This document shows, one piece after another, positions 10,301 through 18,895 of a stretch of 29,857 nt of DNA. This DNA is from Bacteroidota bacterium (GTDB lineage Bacteria; Bacteroidota; Bacteroidia; Sphingobacteriales; Sphingobacteriaceae), in NCBI GenBank assembly GCA_023450085.1, contig JAEXHI010000032.1, positions 1 through 29,857 of the forward strand, read 5' to 3'. The notes beneath the pieces are model-generated. The model was not told the origin of the DNA. It ran no database searches and was given only the letters and a program-made list of their open reading frames with translations. The first letter of the stretch is position 1; every line of letters begins with the position of its first letter. The translations under genes and the position numbers were made by a program.

Positions 10301-10308
10301 CAAATATA
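10301..10308 (-). promoter_or_regulatory. Candidate -7 element of the adhesin gene
   Basis: On the minus strand TATATTTG matches the Bacteroidota -7 consensus TAnnTTTG and lies 14 bases before the chosen ATG. No clear TTTG is seen 19-21 bases further upstream. The match supports the start at 10285 over the longer frame. Confidence 0.45.
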
Positions 10309-10376
10309 CTAATTTTAAGAAAGTTGCTGCTACGGGAATCCGTACTACACTACATCTCAACATCTTGAAAACAATC

Positions 10377-10410
10377 AAGAGATTGCTTAGCAAAGTTCGC
10401 AACAACGAAT
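10377..10410. repeat. Degenerate half of the REP-like dispersed repeat
   Basis: The sequence from AAGAGATTGCTTAGCAAAG to the end of this interval resembles the right arm of the palindromes at 23444-23653 (AAGAGACTGCTTCGTAAAC on the minus strand), with several substitutions and a one-base gap. It lies between the methyltransferase and the adhesin gene, and appears to be an old, decayed copy. Confidence 0.4.
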
Positions 10411-10420
10411 AATCTATTAA

Positions 10421-11590
10421 TTACTCCTGCTCTTTTACCAATCTTGCCACAAACATACTATCTGCTTTGTCGCCATAACCCGCAATCAGTTCCTTACGTT
10501 CTAGCTTTAAAGGAAAATTATTGAGCAAATGTTCAACCACCTCTTCATTTTCTTCCTTAAATACCGAGCAAGTCATGTAAATTAAAGGCTTACCAAGCTT
10601 CAAATACTTTACTACATTTTCGGCAATGGCTTTTTGCAACTTTGCATAGTTAGCCACTTTATACTCTTCAAAAAAGTAAAGCATTTCAGGTGTACGGCCC
10701 CAAGTACCCGCACCTGAACAAGGCGCATCTAATAAAATGCCGTCAAACTCATAATGGTGTAAAATCTGATCATTGTTCTGCAACAGGTCAATAGCCTTTT
10801 TCTGATAATCCTTAATTCCAGCCAATTGGAAACGCTCCTGTAAGTTACCCAAGCTCGTTTCTCTTACATCACTCACCAATAATTTCACTTTGGGCTCTAA
10901 ACTATGTATCAATAAAGATTTACCACCAGAGGCAGCACAGCAATCCCACCAATATTCGTAAGGTTTAGGCTCAAAATAGTTTCCTGTTTTTTGTGAGGAG
11001 AAGTCCTGTACCTGATACAAACGGGCATCATCAATAATTTGCTCCAACTTAGTGCCATTAGGCAAGGCCAAAGTTGTTTCTGAGAGTTCTTTCACCACAA
11101 CTCCTGCGTCTTCCAACCTCGCTTTGATAGTAGGTAAATGCGTTTCTTTTACACGGATAAACAAATCAGGTTGTGTAAATATAGAAAGTAGAAATTCCTG
11201 CGGGTCTATTCCTTCAGACAATTGCTTTCCAAATGGGAAAACATCTTTCAATTGAAAAGCAGGATATTGTTTTTTTACAAAAGAGACTTTATCGGCTATA
11301 GGTGCTGCAACTTGTTCAATTGCTGCAGAAAAAGCATGTTCGGTAATGAGGCTTAAATCGTTATTACACAAGAAATCAGCTATGGCTAAACGTTCAATTG
11401 CAGGCAAATCTAAAAGTGCCTTCCCCAACCTAAAATAACTGTATATATATCTACTGGCCCATCTTCTATCCGAAGAGCCCATTTGCTTGTTCTGCTTAAA
11501 ATAAACAATCAAATGTCGGTGCAAAGGTAGCTTGCCGTCGTAACTTGCTAAAACTTGCTCAAATGCTCGGATGTGATGGTGTACTTTCAT
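10421..11590 (-). CDS. RsmB/NOP-family RNA m5C methyltransferase
   Basis: This 389-residue protein methylates carbon 5 of cytosine in RNA, probably rRNA, using S-adenosylmethionine. The N-terminal about 200 residues are helical and NusB/RsmB-like, without a separate PUA domain. The SAM-binding motif I is DCCAASGGKS (216-225), motif IV is DAPCSGAG (288-295), and motif VI is TCSVFKEENE (340-349). Both catalytic cysteines, C291 (PCS) and C341 (TCS), are present, so it should be active. It is shorter than E. coli RsmB (about 430 residues), which is common for Bacteroidota members; the target base cannot be fixed from sequence. It is monocistronic as far as visible: 135 bases separate it from the adhesin start and 154 bases from the gene upstream. 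Confidence 0.92.
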   Translation of the reverse strand: MKVHHHIRAFEQVLASYDGKLPLHRHLIVYFKQNKQMGSSDRRWASRYIYSYFRLGKALLDLPAIERLAIADFLCNNDLSLITEHAFSAAIEQVAAPIADKVSFVKKQYPAFQLKDVFPFGKQLSEGIDPQEFLLSIFTQPDLFIRVKETHLPTIKARLEDAGVVVKELSETTLALPNGTKLEQIIDDARLYQVQDFSSQKTGNYFEPKPYEYWWDCCAASGGKSLLIHSLEPKVKLLVSDVRETSLGNLQERFQLAGIKDYQKKAIDLLQNNDQILHHYEFDGILLDAPCSGAGTWGRTPEMLYFFEEYKVANYAKLQKAIAENVVKYLKLGKPLIYMTCSVFKEENEEVVEHLLNNFPLKLERKELIAGYGDKADSMFVARLVKEQE

Positions 11591-11618
11591 TGGTTGATTT
11601 ATTGTTTTTAGTTGCTCA

Positions 11619-11742
11619 CTGGCTGGTTCATTAGTTCATTGGTTCACTGGTTCATTATGGAAACTGATAACTCACAACCTATAACTTCTTACTTTTCCCT
11701 TGCTCTTTCCTAATCACTAATTCCTAACTACTAACCACTAGT
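11619..11742. repeat. Low-complexity direct repeats (TTCATTGG and CTAAT/CTAAC units)
   Basis: Two simple-repeat patches lie side by side. At 11628-11656 GGTTCATTAGTTCATTGG continues as GGTTCACTGGTTCATT, about three tandem 8-12-base units. At 11709-11742 CTAATCACTAATTCCTAACT continues with similar CTAA/CTAG units. They sit in the gap between the PBP-like lipoprotein stop and the methyltransferase start. No terminator-like hairpin was found. Confidence 0.6.
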
Positions 11743-11744
11743 TA

Positions 11745-12971
11745 CTAATCTATCTGACTTAGCGATGTATTTTTATATTGCAGTAGCATCAAATGTTTGT
11801 TATAAAAACCGTATTCGGCATCATACCCAAAATCAAAATCGTTATGCAATCCTTTATAGTTTTCTTTCACTAAAAAATCAAGATAACTTAAGCCATGTTT
11901 AGCCATCAATTTACCGAAATAATAGCCAGTATCAAAACCTTTAAAAGCATACTCCGTAGGTTCAAATTCATATTTAGCTCGGTAAGCTTTAATAAAATCT
12001 ACTACAGGCTTACTTTTATAATCAATATAGTAAGAACTACTTAATACGGTCTGCAGATTTTGCAACTGATCAATACTATAAGTTTGTTTAGCCCAGTTGG
12101 GATGTCCAAATAACTGGATAGGATACCCAGCTACATTTTTCAATCGGTAAAGTTTCGTTAAACTTGGGCTCACAAAAGGCGCATCATCCGAACAAAGAAT
12201 CACTGCATATTTTTTACCTTTCACCATCTTGGTTTCGAAAATGAAGGTTGAGGTAAATTCCTGTACCACAAAGCTTGGATGCTTTTGAGCAAACTGCTTT
12301 CGAATAGGGGCTGCAAATTGTTCGTCAGATGATTTTTTAGTATTGATTAATACCACAATACTTTGATCAGCCTTATACTGCTTGGCAATATAATCGGCAA
12401 GCCTAACACCATGTTGCTCAATGTTATTAACTACCGAAATGAGGTAAGGATTGTTAAACTCCGTAGGTTTTGAAGCTGCCAAGGGCGACACCATAGGCAT
12501 TTTATTCGCTTCTGAAAACTGCGACATGTATTTTACCCCATCAGGAAAAATAGGCCCAATCATCAAATTACTTGATTTTACCGCTTCTCGCTTAGTCAAT
12601 GCTGCTAACTGACTATTATCATCCCTACTATCAAAAACGTTCACCTTAAAGTTTAATCCTTCATTAGCAGCCGAATCAATGCCCAACATTAGGCCCTGAT
12701 AAAAATCAAGTGCCATATCGGCTTTGCCTATTTGAGCCTTGGTAACAGTTTTTAAATTGAACTGGTTAAGTTGAAAAGGGATAAAAACACTAATGTTGCC
12801 TTGTGTAAACTTTGCAACAGGTTTTTGTTCAACAGGTTTAGCCGGGGCTGTTGCCACCGGCTTAGTTATTTTTGGCGAACACGCAGCAAATACTACGATG
12901 AAAGCTAATAAACTTAATAGCTTATTCCCACTCAATAGTTGCTGGCGGTTTCGAACTGATATCATACACAA
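11745..12971 (-). CDS. Periplasmic-binding-protein-like lipoprotein (type 1 fold)
   Basis: This 408-residue frame encodes a lipoprotein: a hydrophobic segment LLSLLAFIVVFAAC puts the lipid-bearing Cys at residue 31, followed by a Pro/Ala/Lys linker (residues 32-54). The rest resembles the type 1 periplasmic-binding fold of the LivJ/LpoA group, including the sub-motif NLMIGPIFPDGV followed by NKMPMVSPLA, which corresponds to the family's GP(x)S...IPxxSP region. No permease or ATPase gene is nearby, so a transport role is not supported; an LpoA-like envelope role or a sensor is equally possible. The start is uncertain: the ATG at 12971 overlaps guaA by 50 bases, while an in-frame TTG at 12933-12935 overlaps by 14 and gives a more usual signal length. 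Co-transcription with guaA is likely. Confidence 0.82.
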   Translation of the reverse strand: MCMISVRNRQQLLSGNKLLSLLAFIVVFAACSPKITKPVATAPAKPVEQKPVAKFTQGNISVFIPFQLNQFNLKTVTKAQIGKADMALDFYQGLMLGIDSAANEGLNFKVNVFDSRDDNSQLAALTKREAVKSSNLMIGPIFPDGVKYMSQFSEANKMPMVSPLAASKPTEFNNPYLISVVNNIEQHGVRLADYIAKQYKADQSIVVLINTKKSSDEQFAAPIRKQFAQKHPSFVVQEFTSTFIFETKMVKGKKYAVILCSDDAPFVSPSLTKLYRLKNVAGYPIQLFGHPNWAKQTYSIDQLQNLQTVLSSSYYIDYKSKPVVDFIKAYRAKYEFEPTEYAFKGFDTGYYFGKLMAKHGLSYLDFLVKENYKGLHNDFDFGYDAEYGFYNKHLMLLQYKNTSLSQID

Positions 12972-14448
12972 CTCGGTTAATTCCTTTTACTTTATTGATA
13001 ATTTCATTGGATATTTTAGCGAGCACTGGATAAGGCAAATGGCACCAATCAGCGGTCATTCCGTCTAAAGATTCTACAGCTCTCAACGCAATTACGTTTT
13101 CATAGGTACGCTCATCGCCCATTACTCCTACCGAACGAACTGGCAAAAAGATAGCTCCAGCTTGCCAAATTTGATCGTACAAACCAGCATCTTTTAAGTT
13201 TTGGATATAGATGTGATCTGCTTCTTGTAATATCGCAATTTTCTCTGCAGTAACCTCTCCTATGATACGGATTCCCAAACCTGGACCTGGGAAAGGATGT
13301 CTGCCTAAAATAAACGATTCTAAGCCCAAAGTGTTTCCTACCCTACGCACTTCGTCTTTAAACAAAGTTTTTAATGGCTCCACTACTTTAAGTTTCATAA
13401 AGTCTGGTAATCCACCTACGTTATGGTGCGATTTAATAGTTGCTGATGGACCTTTTACCGAAACTGACTCGATTACGTCAGGATAAATAGTGCCTTGAGC
13501 CAACCATTTTACATCTTGAATTTGGTTCGCTTCATCATCGAACACTTCGATAAACACACGACCAATAATTTTACGTTTCTTTTCTGGATCTTCAACACCT
13601 GCTAGCTCACTTAAAAATCTATCCTTAGCATCAACGCCTTTAATATTTAAACCAAAATCTTTGTATTGCTCTAATACGCCTTCATATTCGTTTTTACGTA
13701 ACAAGCCGTTATCTACAAAAATACAGTGTAAGTTTTTTCCAATGGCTTTGTGCAACAACACTGCAGCTACACTACTATCAACGCCACCCGAAAGTGCTAA
13801 TACAACTTTATCATCACCCAATTGTGCTTTCAAATCTGCGATGGTTGTTTCTGCAAAAGCATCTGAAGTCCAATCTTGAACACAGCCACAAATCCCTACT
13901 AGGAAATTGTTCAACAAGGTTTTACCATCAACACTGTGAGTTACTTCAGGGTGGAACTGAATAGCATAAGTTTCTTCACCTTTTACTTGGTAACCTGCCA
14001 CTTTTACTTCTGGGGTACTGGCAATAATTTCGAAATGCTCAGGTACTTGGGTAATTGAATCGCCATGGCTCATCCACACTTGCGAATCAACCAAGATCCC
14101 TTTGAACAATGGATTTTCGTTATTTACGAAGCTTAAATTAGCTCTACCATACTCTCTTGTGGCCGATGCTTCTACATTTCCTCCGCCTTGTTGTGCAATG
14201 AACTGCGCTCCATAACAAACCGCTAATAATGGATAACCTTTAAACAGGTTCAAGTCTACAAAAGGTGCATCTTCTTGACGTACCGAGAATGGACTACCTG
14301 ATAGGATTACTCCTTTAACAGTTGAATCTAGTTCTGGAATGTGGTTAAATGGATGAATTTCGCAGTACACATTTAGCTCGCGAACACGACGTGCAATCAG
14401 CTGTGTAAATTGCGAACCAAAATCGAGGATAATGATTTTTTCTAGCAT
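12922..14448 (-). CDS. guaA: GMP synthase (glutamine-hydrolysing)
   Basis: GuaA converts XMP to GMP with ATP and glutamine, the last step of guanine nucleotide synthesis in the cytoplasm. The 508-residue protein has a class I glutamine amidotransferase domain with triad Cys78 (LAVCYGAQ), His166 and Glu168 (QFHPEVTHS), then an ATP-pyrophosphatase domain with the P-loop SGGVDSS (220-226) and the C-terminal dimerisation domain ending PPATIEWE. Length is normal for the phylum. The start is the ATG at 14446-14448; an in-frame TTG six bases upstream lies inside the promoter-like element TACCTTTG and is not used. The 3' end overlaps the following lipoprotein gene. All key residues are present. Confidence 0.99.
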   Translation of the reverse strand: MLEKIIILDFGSQFTQLIARRVRELNVYCEIHPFNHIPELDSTVKGVILSGSPFSVRQEDAPFVDLNLFKGYPLLAVCYGAQFIAQQGGGNVEASATREYGRANLSFVNNENPLFKGILVDSQVWMSHGDSITQVPEHFEIIASTPEVKVAGYQVKGEETYAIQFHPEVTHSVDGKTLLNNFLVGICGCVQDWTSDAFAETTIADLKAQLGDDKVVLALSGGVDSSVAAVLLHKAIGKNLHCIFVDNGLLRKNEYEGVLEQYKDFGLNIKGVDAKDRFLSELAGVEDPEKKRKIIGRVFIEVFDDEANQIQDVKWLAQGTIYPDVIESVSVKGPSATIKSHHNVGGLPDFMKLKVVEPLKTLFKDEVRRVGNTLGLESFILGRHPFPGPGLGIRIIGEVTAEKIAILQEADHIYIQNLKDAGLYDQIWQAGAIFLPVRSVGVMGDERTYENVIALRAVESLDGMTADWCHLPYPVLAKISNEIINKVKGINRVVYDISSKPPATIEWE

Positions 14449-14451
14449 GCG

Positions 14452-14459
14452 CAAAGGTA
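14452..14459 (-). promoter_or_regulatory. guaA -7 element close to the start codon
   Basis: On the minus strand TACCTTTG matches TAnnTTTG exactly and is followed by only three bases (CGC) before the guaA ATG. If it is used, transcription would begin at or within a few bases of the start codon, giving a leaderless or nearly leaderless message. No -33 TTTG at the usual distance was found. The same layout occurs at 28655. Confidence 0.5.
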
Positions 14460-14530
14460 GGAATTTGAGATGAGATTTGGTTAATTGTTTATTTGTTTAT
14501 TTGGAACGTAGAGATAATTTCTGTTTTATC

Positions 14531-14873
14531 GCCTTAGACATTTAAGGTTTGAAACATGAAGTTGTATTTATTTTTAACCACCTTAGACATCTAAGAACAT
14601 CTTAGTTTTTGAAACATTAAGTCATGAAGGGACATTAAGCTGTATGTGTATTAGATATTTATTTATTTTTCACCACCTTAGACACCTAAGAGCATTTTAG
14701 TTTTAGTAACGCTTAGGTAAACTAAGGTGTCTAAGGTGTTTATTTTTAAAGTAATTTAATAATAGTCACATACACCTTAATTATCTTAACTTCTTAATGG
14801 TTTATTCTAGCTAATTAAATATTTAAACATCATATTCTAAAATAAACTAAGGTGTCTTAGGTGGTTATTTAAA
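14531..14873. repeat. CTTAG-family palindromic repeat cluster upstream of guaA
   Basis: The 427-base gap between the histidine kinase stop and guaA holds five related copies. Three face one way (14531-14547, 14576-14595 beginning AACCACCTTAGACATCTAAG, and 14671-14690) and two are inverted (14719-14740, 14844-14867). Copies at 14674-14690 and 14722-14738 form a 17-base inverted repeat with one mismatch around a 31-base loop. Between copies are partial repeats of TTTTGAAACAT-AAGT-ATGAAG. There is no coding frame of note. It resembles an interspersed, hairpin-forming repeat array. Confidence 0.8.
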
Positions 14874-14875
14874 AG

Positions 14876-16942
14876 CTAAAACGGCAATGTAAAACAGAAC
14901 GTAGTACCTCCTGTTGGATTATTTTCGTACCATATTTTACCTTCGTGTGCGGTTATGATTTGTTTGCAGATGGAAAGCCCTAAGCCGTAGGATTTTTCAC
15001 CCTTGGTACCGAAACGTTTAGATGGGGTAAATAATTGGAAGACGTCCTTACCAATTTGTTCAGGGATACCAATACCTTTATCACTTACACTCACCATCAC
15101 CTCTTTTTTGTTTCTCACAACAGTGATTTTAATTTCCTTACCTGTATCACTAAACTTAATGGCATTACTGATCAAATTACCCACTACCCTACCAATCTTT
15201 TGCCCGTAAATGTTAATTTCCAGATTTTGAGTATCAGCTTCCAGATGAATGGACTGTTTCTTTTCATCAGCCCTATATCTCAATAAGGTTATGGCATTTT
15301 TTACAATTTCGATTAGGTTTTGATTTTTCTTCTTCAGCGTAATATCTAAACCTTCCTTATTTTCTGCGGCCTCAATAATATCGTCGATTAAATGTAGTGC
15401 ATTACTACAAGCCCCATCGATCAGTTTCAATTTATCTAGATTCGCATGATCTTCATCTTCCAAAATCATTAATTTAGTAAGACTTGAAATACCCACCACT
15501 GGGTTTCTAAGGTCATGCGCTACCGCACGTAAAATAGTATCTTTCTCCTTATCACTTAAGCCCAATTTGGTTAGGGCTTCCTGCAGTTTATCTTTTTGTT
15601 TAGATATTTCGTTGTTCAGCCTAGTAAGCTGCTTGACGTTTCGTTTAGATTTCCGCCAATAACTGTAAATCAACGCTACTATGGAGATGGCCATGCAAAT
15701 AAATACCAAGGTAATGTACAGGTAACGTTGTTGGATTTCGGCCTCTCTTTTTAAGTTGCTGATTTCGTTCTCATTGTTCAGATTCCGAAAGCGTTCATCA
15801 ATATTGGTGGACTTGATTTTGTCCAACTCTTTTTGCAGGGAATCAGTTAGGGTGGTGTAACGAAACAAATGTTCAAAAGCCTGCTGACTTTGCCCTACAC
15901 TACTCAAATATTTGGCATTCAGCAAATGATATGACTGTACATAATCAAGTATTTTAAGCCTTTTGCTATCATTCTCTAAAATTTTAAGATACTTAAAAGC
16001 CGAGTCTTTTTCACTGGTTTCCAGATAAACCTTGATCAGCTTTATCTTAGCCGTTACCGCATCTACCGTATCATATTTGGGTTGGTCATTAATAGCTATG
16101 CTTTGTTTAAGCAATTTCTCTGCTTCATTAAATTTCCTTTGTGATAATAGTTCACCCCCCATGTTCCCATAAATCACTCCTCTTGCCGACTTATAGTACC
16201 AGTTTCTCTCTGGAATGGTATCATTTTTTTCTACAAAGGCCATTGCTTTTTGGTAGAACACCAATGCGCTATCAGCCTTGTTTAATCGGGAATAGCAAAG
16301 TGCAATGTTATTGAAAAGCTCCTGCTGCTTATACACTTCCTGAAAATTTTGCTTGCAGGTACGCACTTCCACTAAAGTTTCCTGAAAGTAGTGTATGGCA
16401 TCTTGATACTTCGATTGCCTATACAAAATCATCGCGATGCGATAGCTATAATTACTATTGGCGCACTGATCTTTAATAACAGGCTGAAGTTTTTTTGCTA
16501 AAAAGTAATTTTTATAGGCTTCCTCATAAGCACCAAGCCTAAACAATACATCGCCTTTACAATAATAAGCGCTAGCAAGTTCTTTAATATATTTCTTTTT
16601 GTTGTTGGTTGCTTCAATGACATTGAGCATGCTATCGGTGTAGGGCAGCGCTTTTTCATACTTCCTACCAAAGAAATAATAAAGATAAAAAGCATTATAA
16701 ACATCAAACTTGGATTTTGCAGACAGCTTTTCATTACCATCTAGTGCCTCCCGTAATGTTTGCAAAGCCCTTCTTTTTACCTTTTCATCATTATAGCCCC
16801 AAGAGGTTTTATTGGCCACAGAATCTATCAACTGATTGCATCCTTTATTTCCGGTATCTTTACAAGAGGCAAGAGCAATTAGAAAAATAGGCAACCACAA
16901 GAGCTTACCGTAAGGTAATTTTTTAGATGATATGATTTGCAC
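14876..16942 (-). CDS. TPR-containing lipoprotein-like sensor histidine kinase
   Basis: The 688-residue protein starts with a lipoprotein-type signal (LIALASC, Cys27). A helical TPR-type region follows (about 80-365), then a coiled coil (about 366-404) and one membrane helix (about 407-428). The cytoplasmic kinase has a second coiled coil (430-465), an H-box with His476 (AVAHDLRNP), an N-box with Asn593 (GNLISNAIKF), a G1 box D621-KGIGI, and a G2 box GLGLS (653-657). All phosphotransfer residues are present. The layout places the TPR sensor in the periplasm and the kinase in the cytoplasm. It starts 17 bases after the dCMP deaminase stop, so they share an operon. No response regulator lies in the window, so the partner is unknown. 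Confidence 0.93.
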   Translation of the reverse strand: MQIISSKKLPYGKLLWLPIFLIALASCKDTGNKGCNQLIDSVANKTSWGYNDEKVKRRALQTLREALDGNEKLSAKSKFDVYNAFYLYYFFGRKYEKALPYTDSMLNVIEATNNKKKYIKELASAYYCKGDVLFRLGAYEEAYKNYFLAKKLQPVIKDQCANSNYSYRIAMILYRQSKYQDAIHYFQETLVEVRTCKQNFQEVYKQQELFNNIALCYSRLNKADSALVFYQKAMAFVEKNDTIPERNWYYKSARGVIYGNMGGELLSQRKFNEAEKLLKQSIAINDQPKYDTVDAVTAKIKLIKVYLETSEKDSAFKYLKILENDSKRLKILDYVQSYHLLNAKYLSSVGQSQQAFEHLFRYTTLTDSLQKELDKIKSTNIDERFRNLNNENEISNLKREAEIQQRYLYITLVFICMAISIVALIYSYWRKSKRNVKQLTRLNNEISKQKDKLQEALTKLGLSDKEKDTILRAVAHDLRNPVVGISSLTKLMILEDEDHANLDKLKLIDGACSNALHLIDDIIEAAENKEGLDITLKKKNQNLIEIVKNAITLLRYRADEKKQSIHLEADTQNLEINIYGQKIGRVVGNLISNAIKFSDTGKEIKITVVRNKKEVMVSVSDKGIGIPEQIGKDVFQLFTPSKRFGTKGEKSYGLGLSICKQIITAHEGKIWYENNPTGGTTFCFTLPF

Positions 16943-16959
16943 ACTCTAAAATAGTAAAA

Positions 16960-17415
16960 TTAATTACCATTCAAAAGTGTGGTTTTAACGCCAAATCTGT
17001 TCAAAAAATCTACACCTTCGTCGCTTGCCAAACCTTTATAGGCAGCATATGAATCTCTATAAAAAACCTCTCTAATACCTGAAGAAAGTATCAATCGAGC
17101 GCAAGCAATACAAGGAGACAAAGTAGTGTATAGGGTAGCTCCTTCTATTTTAGAACCATTTTTCACGGCATACAGAATCGCATTTTCTTCGGCATGCAGC
17201 GCCAAAGAGCAACTCCCTTTACTGTCTCTGTCGCAACCTGTTTCTGGCCATTCTTCATCACAGTTATGCGTACCCGGAGGCGGACCATTGTAACCGATAG
17301 AGATGATACGAGTATCTTTAGTAAGCACCGCACCCACGTGGGCCCTCACACAATGCGAACGTCCTGCTAGGTCCGACGCCAAGTTCATGTATATCTCGTT
17401 AAATGATTTTGCCAT
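16960..17415 (-). CDS. Deoxycytidylate (dCMP) deaminase family protein
   Basis: This 151-residue cytosolic enzyme deaminates dCMP to dUMP, feeding dTMP synthesis. The zinc site is complete: His74 and Glu76 in HAEENA, then Cys102 and Cys105 in SPCIACAR. The N-terminal GYNGPPPGTHNCDEEW segment, with its extra Cys/His loop, is typical of the ComEB/dCMP deaminase branch and not of cytidine or guanine deaminases. Length is normal. The gene lies just downstream of a strong terminator of the transporter gene and 17 bases upstream of the histidine kinase, so it is the first gene of a two-gene unit; I see no functional link between the two products. No exact TAnnTTTG is found between terminator and ATG. 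Confidence 0.93.
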   Translation of the reverse strand: MAKSFNEIYMNLASDLAGRSHCVRAHVGAVLTKDTRIISIGYNGPPPGTHNCDEEWPETGCDRDSKGSCSLALHAEENAILYAVKNGSKIEGATLYTTLSPCIACARLILSSGIREVFYRDSYAAYKGLASDEGVDFLNRFGVKTTLLNGN

Positions 17416-17422
17416 GGTTCAA

Positions 17423-17459
17423 TTAAAATAAAAACCTCTCCGATAAATCAGAGAGGTTT
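17423..17459 (-). terminator. Intrinsic terminator of the first sugar transporter gene
   Basis: On the minus strand a 9-base stem AAACCTCTC/GAGAGGTTT (arms 17451-17459 and 17432-17440) encloses a 10-base loop that can itself pair GAT/ATC. It is followed directly by TTTTTATTTT (17435-17426). It lies 40 bases after the transporter stop and before the dCMP deaminase start. Confidence 0.9.
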
Positions 17460-17499
17460 CAAAATTAGCATTTTAAAGCTAATATAAAATGTTGATCTA

Positions 17500-18816
17500 T
17501 TATTTAGCCGTACCTGCTTTATGGCCTTTTATAGCAAAGTAAATGATGTATAGGTAAGCTGGCAGCATGGTATATAAAAATGCATGTTGAAAATCAATCT
17601 GTAAAGTATCTTTTAAGAAACCATAGATAGGTAAAACCAAAGCACCACCTGCAATCCCCATAATCATAATGGCCGAACCTGTTTTGGTAAATTTGCCTAA
17701 GCCTTTAATTCCTAGAGGAAAGATTGCCGGCCACATTAAAGAGTTGGCCAAACCTAACAATGCCACAGCATAATAGGAAACATAACCAGAACTAAATGCC
17801 GAAACCATAGATAGAATTACTCCCGAGGTAGCGCAAATACGCAATGCCATTTGTTGCGAAACTATTTTAGGAATAGTGACAATACCCACCACATAACCCA
17901 CCAACATACAAATCAGGGTAAATGAGGTTGAAAAACGCACTAAATTAGGAGCAATATTTAACTCACGGCCATAGGTAGCAATACCATCACCAGCCATTAC
18001 TTCTGCAGCCACACAACAAAAAATTGCGAAGGCACCCAAAAACAAATGTGGATATTGGAAAACACTTGTCTTTTTAGCAAATTTTATATCAGCATATTTA
18101 TTCTCTTTTGAATCGACAGCTTTTTCTTCTACCACCTCTTCTTCTTCATTAACCTCTGGCAAATGCATGAACTTAATCACCACGGCAAACAACACAAAAA
18201 TGATTGCCAAAGCAATGTAAGGGGTATGTACGCGTTGTAACAGTTCATCTAAAATGGCATTCTTTACGTTGATGTCTGTAGTAGCATTAAGCTTAGCAGT
18301 TACTTGTTCCGAATTTTTCAAAAACAAAAGTCCGAAAATGATAGGCACCAATACTCCCGCCCCTTTATTACACAAACCCGCAATAGAAATACGTGCGGCG
18401 GCACTATCTATTAGGCCAATAATACTTAAATAAGGATTTACCGCAGTTTGCAACAAGGCCATTGCTGAACCTTGAATAAAAATTCCCGTTAAAAACAAGC
18501 CGTAGCTTCTGTTATCAGCCGCAGGAATGAAAATTAATGAACCAATACCTAAAATCACCATCCCCAATACCAGACCGTTTTTAAATCCGATTTTATGTAA
18601 AATCCAAGAGCTTGGCAAGGCTAAAAAGAAATAGGCGATATACGAAGCAAAGGTTACAAAGAATGCCTGTAAATCCGTTTCGAGATCTAAGGCCAATTTT
18701 AAAAATGGGATCAAGGTACCATTGGCCCAGGTTACGAAGCCAAAAATAAAAAACAGTGCACAGCAAATGACCATAGGCAATAACGCCGTCCTGCTCTGGT
18801 TTGGAATAGAATTCAT
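17500..18816 (-). CDS. FucP-family sugar MFS transporter (copy 1)
   Basis: This 438-residue protein has about 12 membrane helices and belongs to the fucose/glucose-galactose:H+ symporter family of the major facilitator superfamily. Helix 1 reads FFIFGFVTWANGTLIPF, matching the family's FFxxGF...N(D/G)xLIP pattern. The Asp that binds protons in E. coli FucP (D46) is Gly here, and the helix 4 position of FucP E135 is Gln (LLQTAVNPY), so sugar binding or coupling differs from FucP; NagP-like and GluP-like members are alternatives. An acidic cytoplasmic loop (EVNEEEEVVEEK, about 225-236) links the two halves. The gene ends at a strong terminator. A CAAACGTTTG palindrome 80 bases upstream suggests LacI-type control. 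Substrate is not fixed. Confidence 0.9.
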   Translation of the reverse strand: MNSIPNQSRTALLPMVICCALFFIFGFVTWANGTLIPFLKLALDLETDLQAFFVTFASYIAYFFLALPSSWILHKIGFKNGLVLGMVILGIGSLIFIPAADNRSYGLFLTGIFIQGSAMALLQTAVNPYLSIIGLIDSAAARISIAGLCNKGAGVLVPIIFGLLFLKNSEQVTAKLNATTDINVKNAILDELLQRVHTPYIALAIIFVLFAVVIKFMHLPEVNEEEEVVEEKAVDSKENKYADIKFAKKTSVFQYPHLFLGAFAIFCCVAAEVMAGDGIATYGRELNIAPNLVRFSTSFTLICMLVGYVVGIVTIPKIVSQQMALRICATSGVILSMVSAFSSGYVSYYAVALLGLANSLMWPAIFPLGIKGLGKFTKTGSAIMIMGIAGGALVLPIYGFLKDTLQIDFQHAFLYTMLPAYLYIIYFAIKGHKAGTAK

Positions 18817-18895
18817 CGTTTTAGTTTGGTTTAAATTTCGTCTAACTTAAGCAAAACCACCTGTATTTTAAATATTTTTAATAATTAAAAGCTCG

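Noticed and set aside
10286..10405. Extension of the giant adhesin to 10405
   Set aside because: It would hide the signal peptide behind 40 residues and crosses a decayed repeat and a promoter-like element.
12793..13068. 91-codon plus-strand frame over guaA and lipoprotein ends
   Set aside because: Antisense to two well-supported genes and without family features.
17427..17459. Terminator as attenuator of dCMP deaminase
   Set aside because: The hairpin and T-run directly follow the transporter stop and explain transporter termination; no leader peptide or alternative fold is evident.
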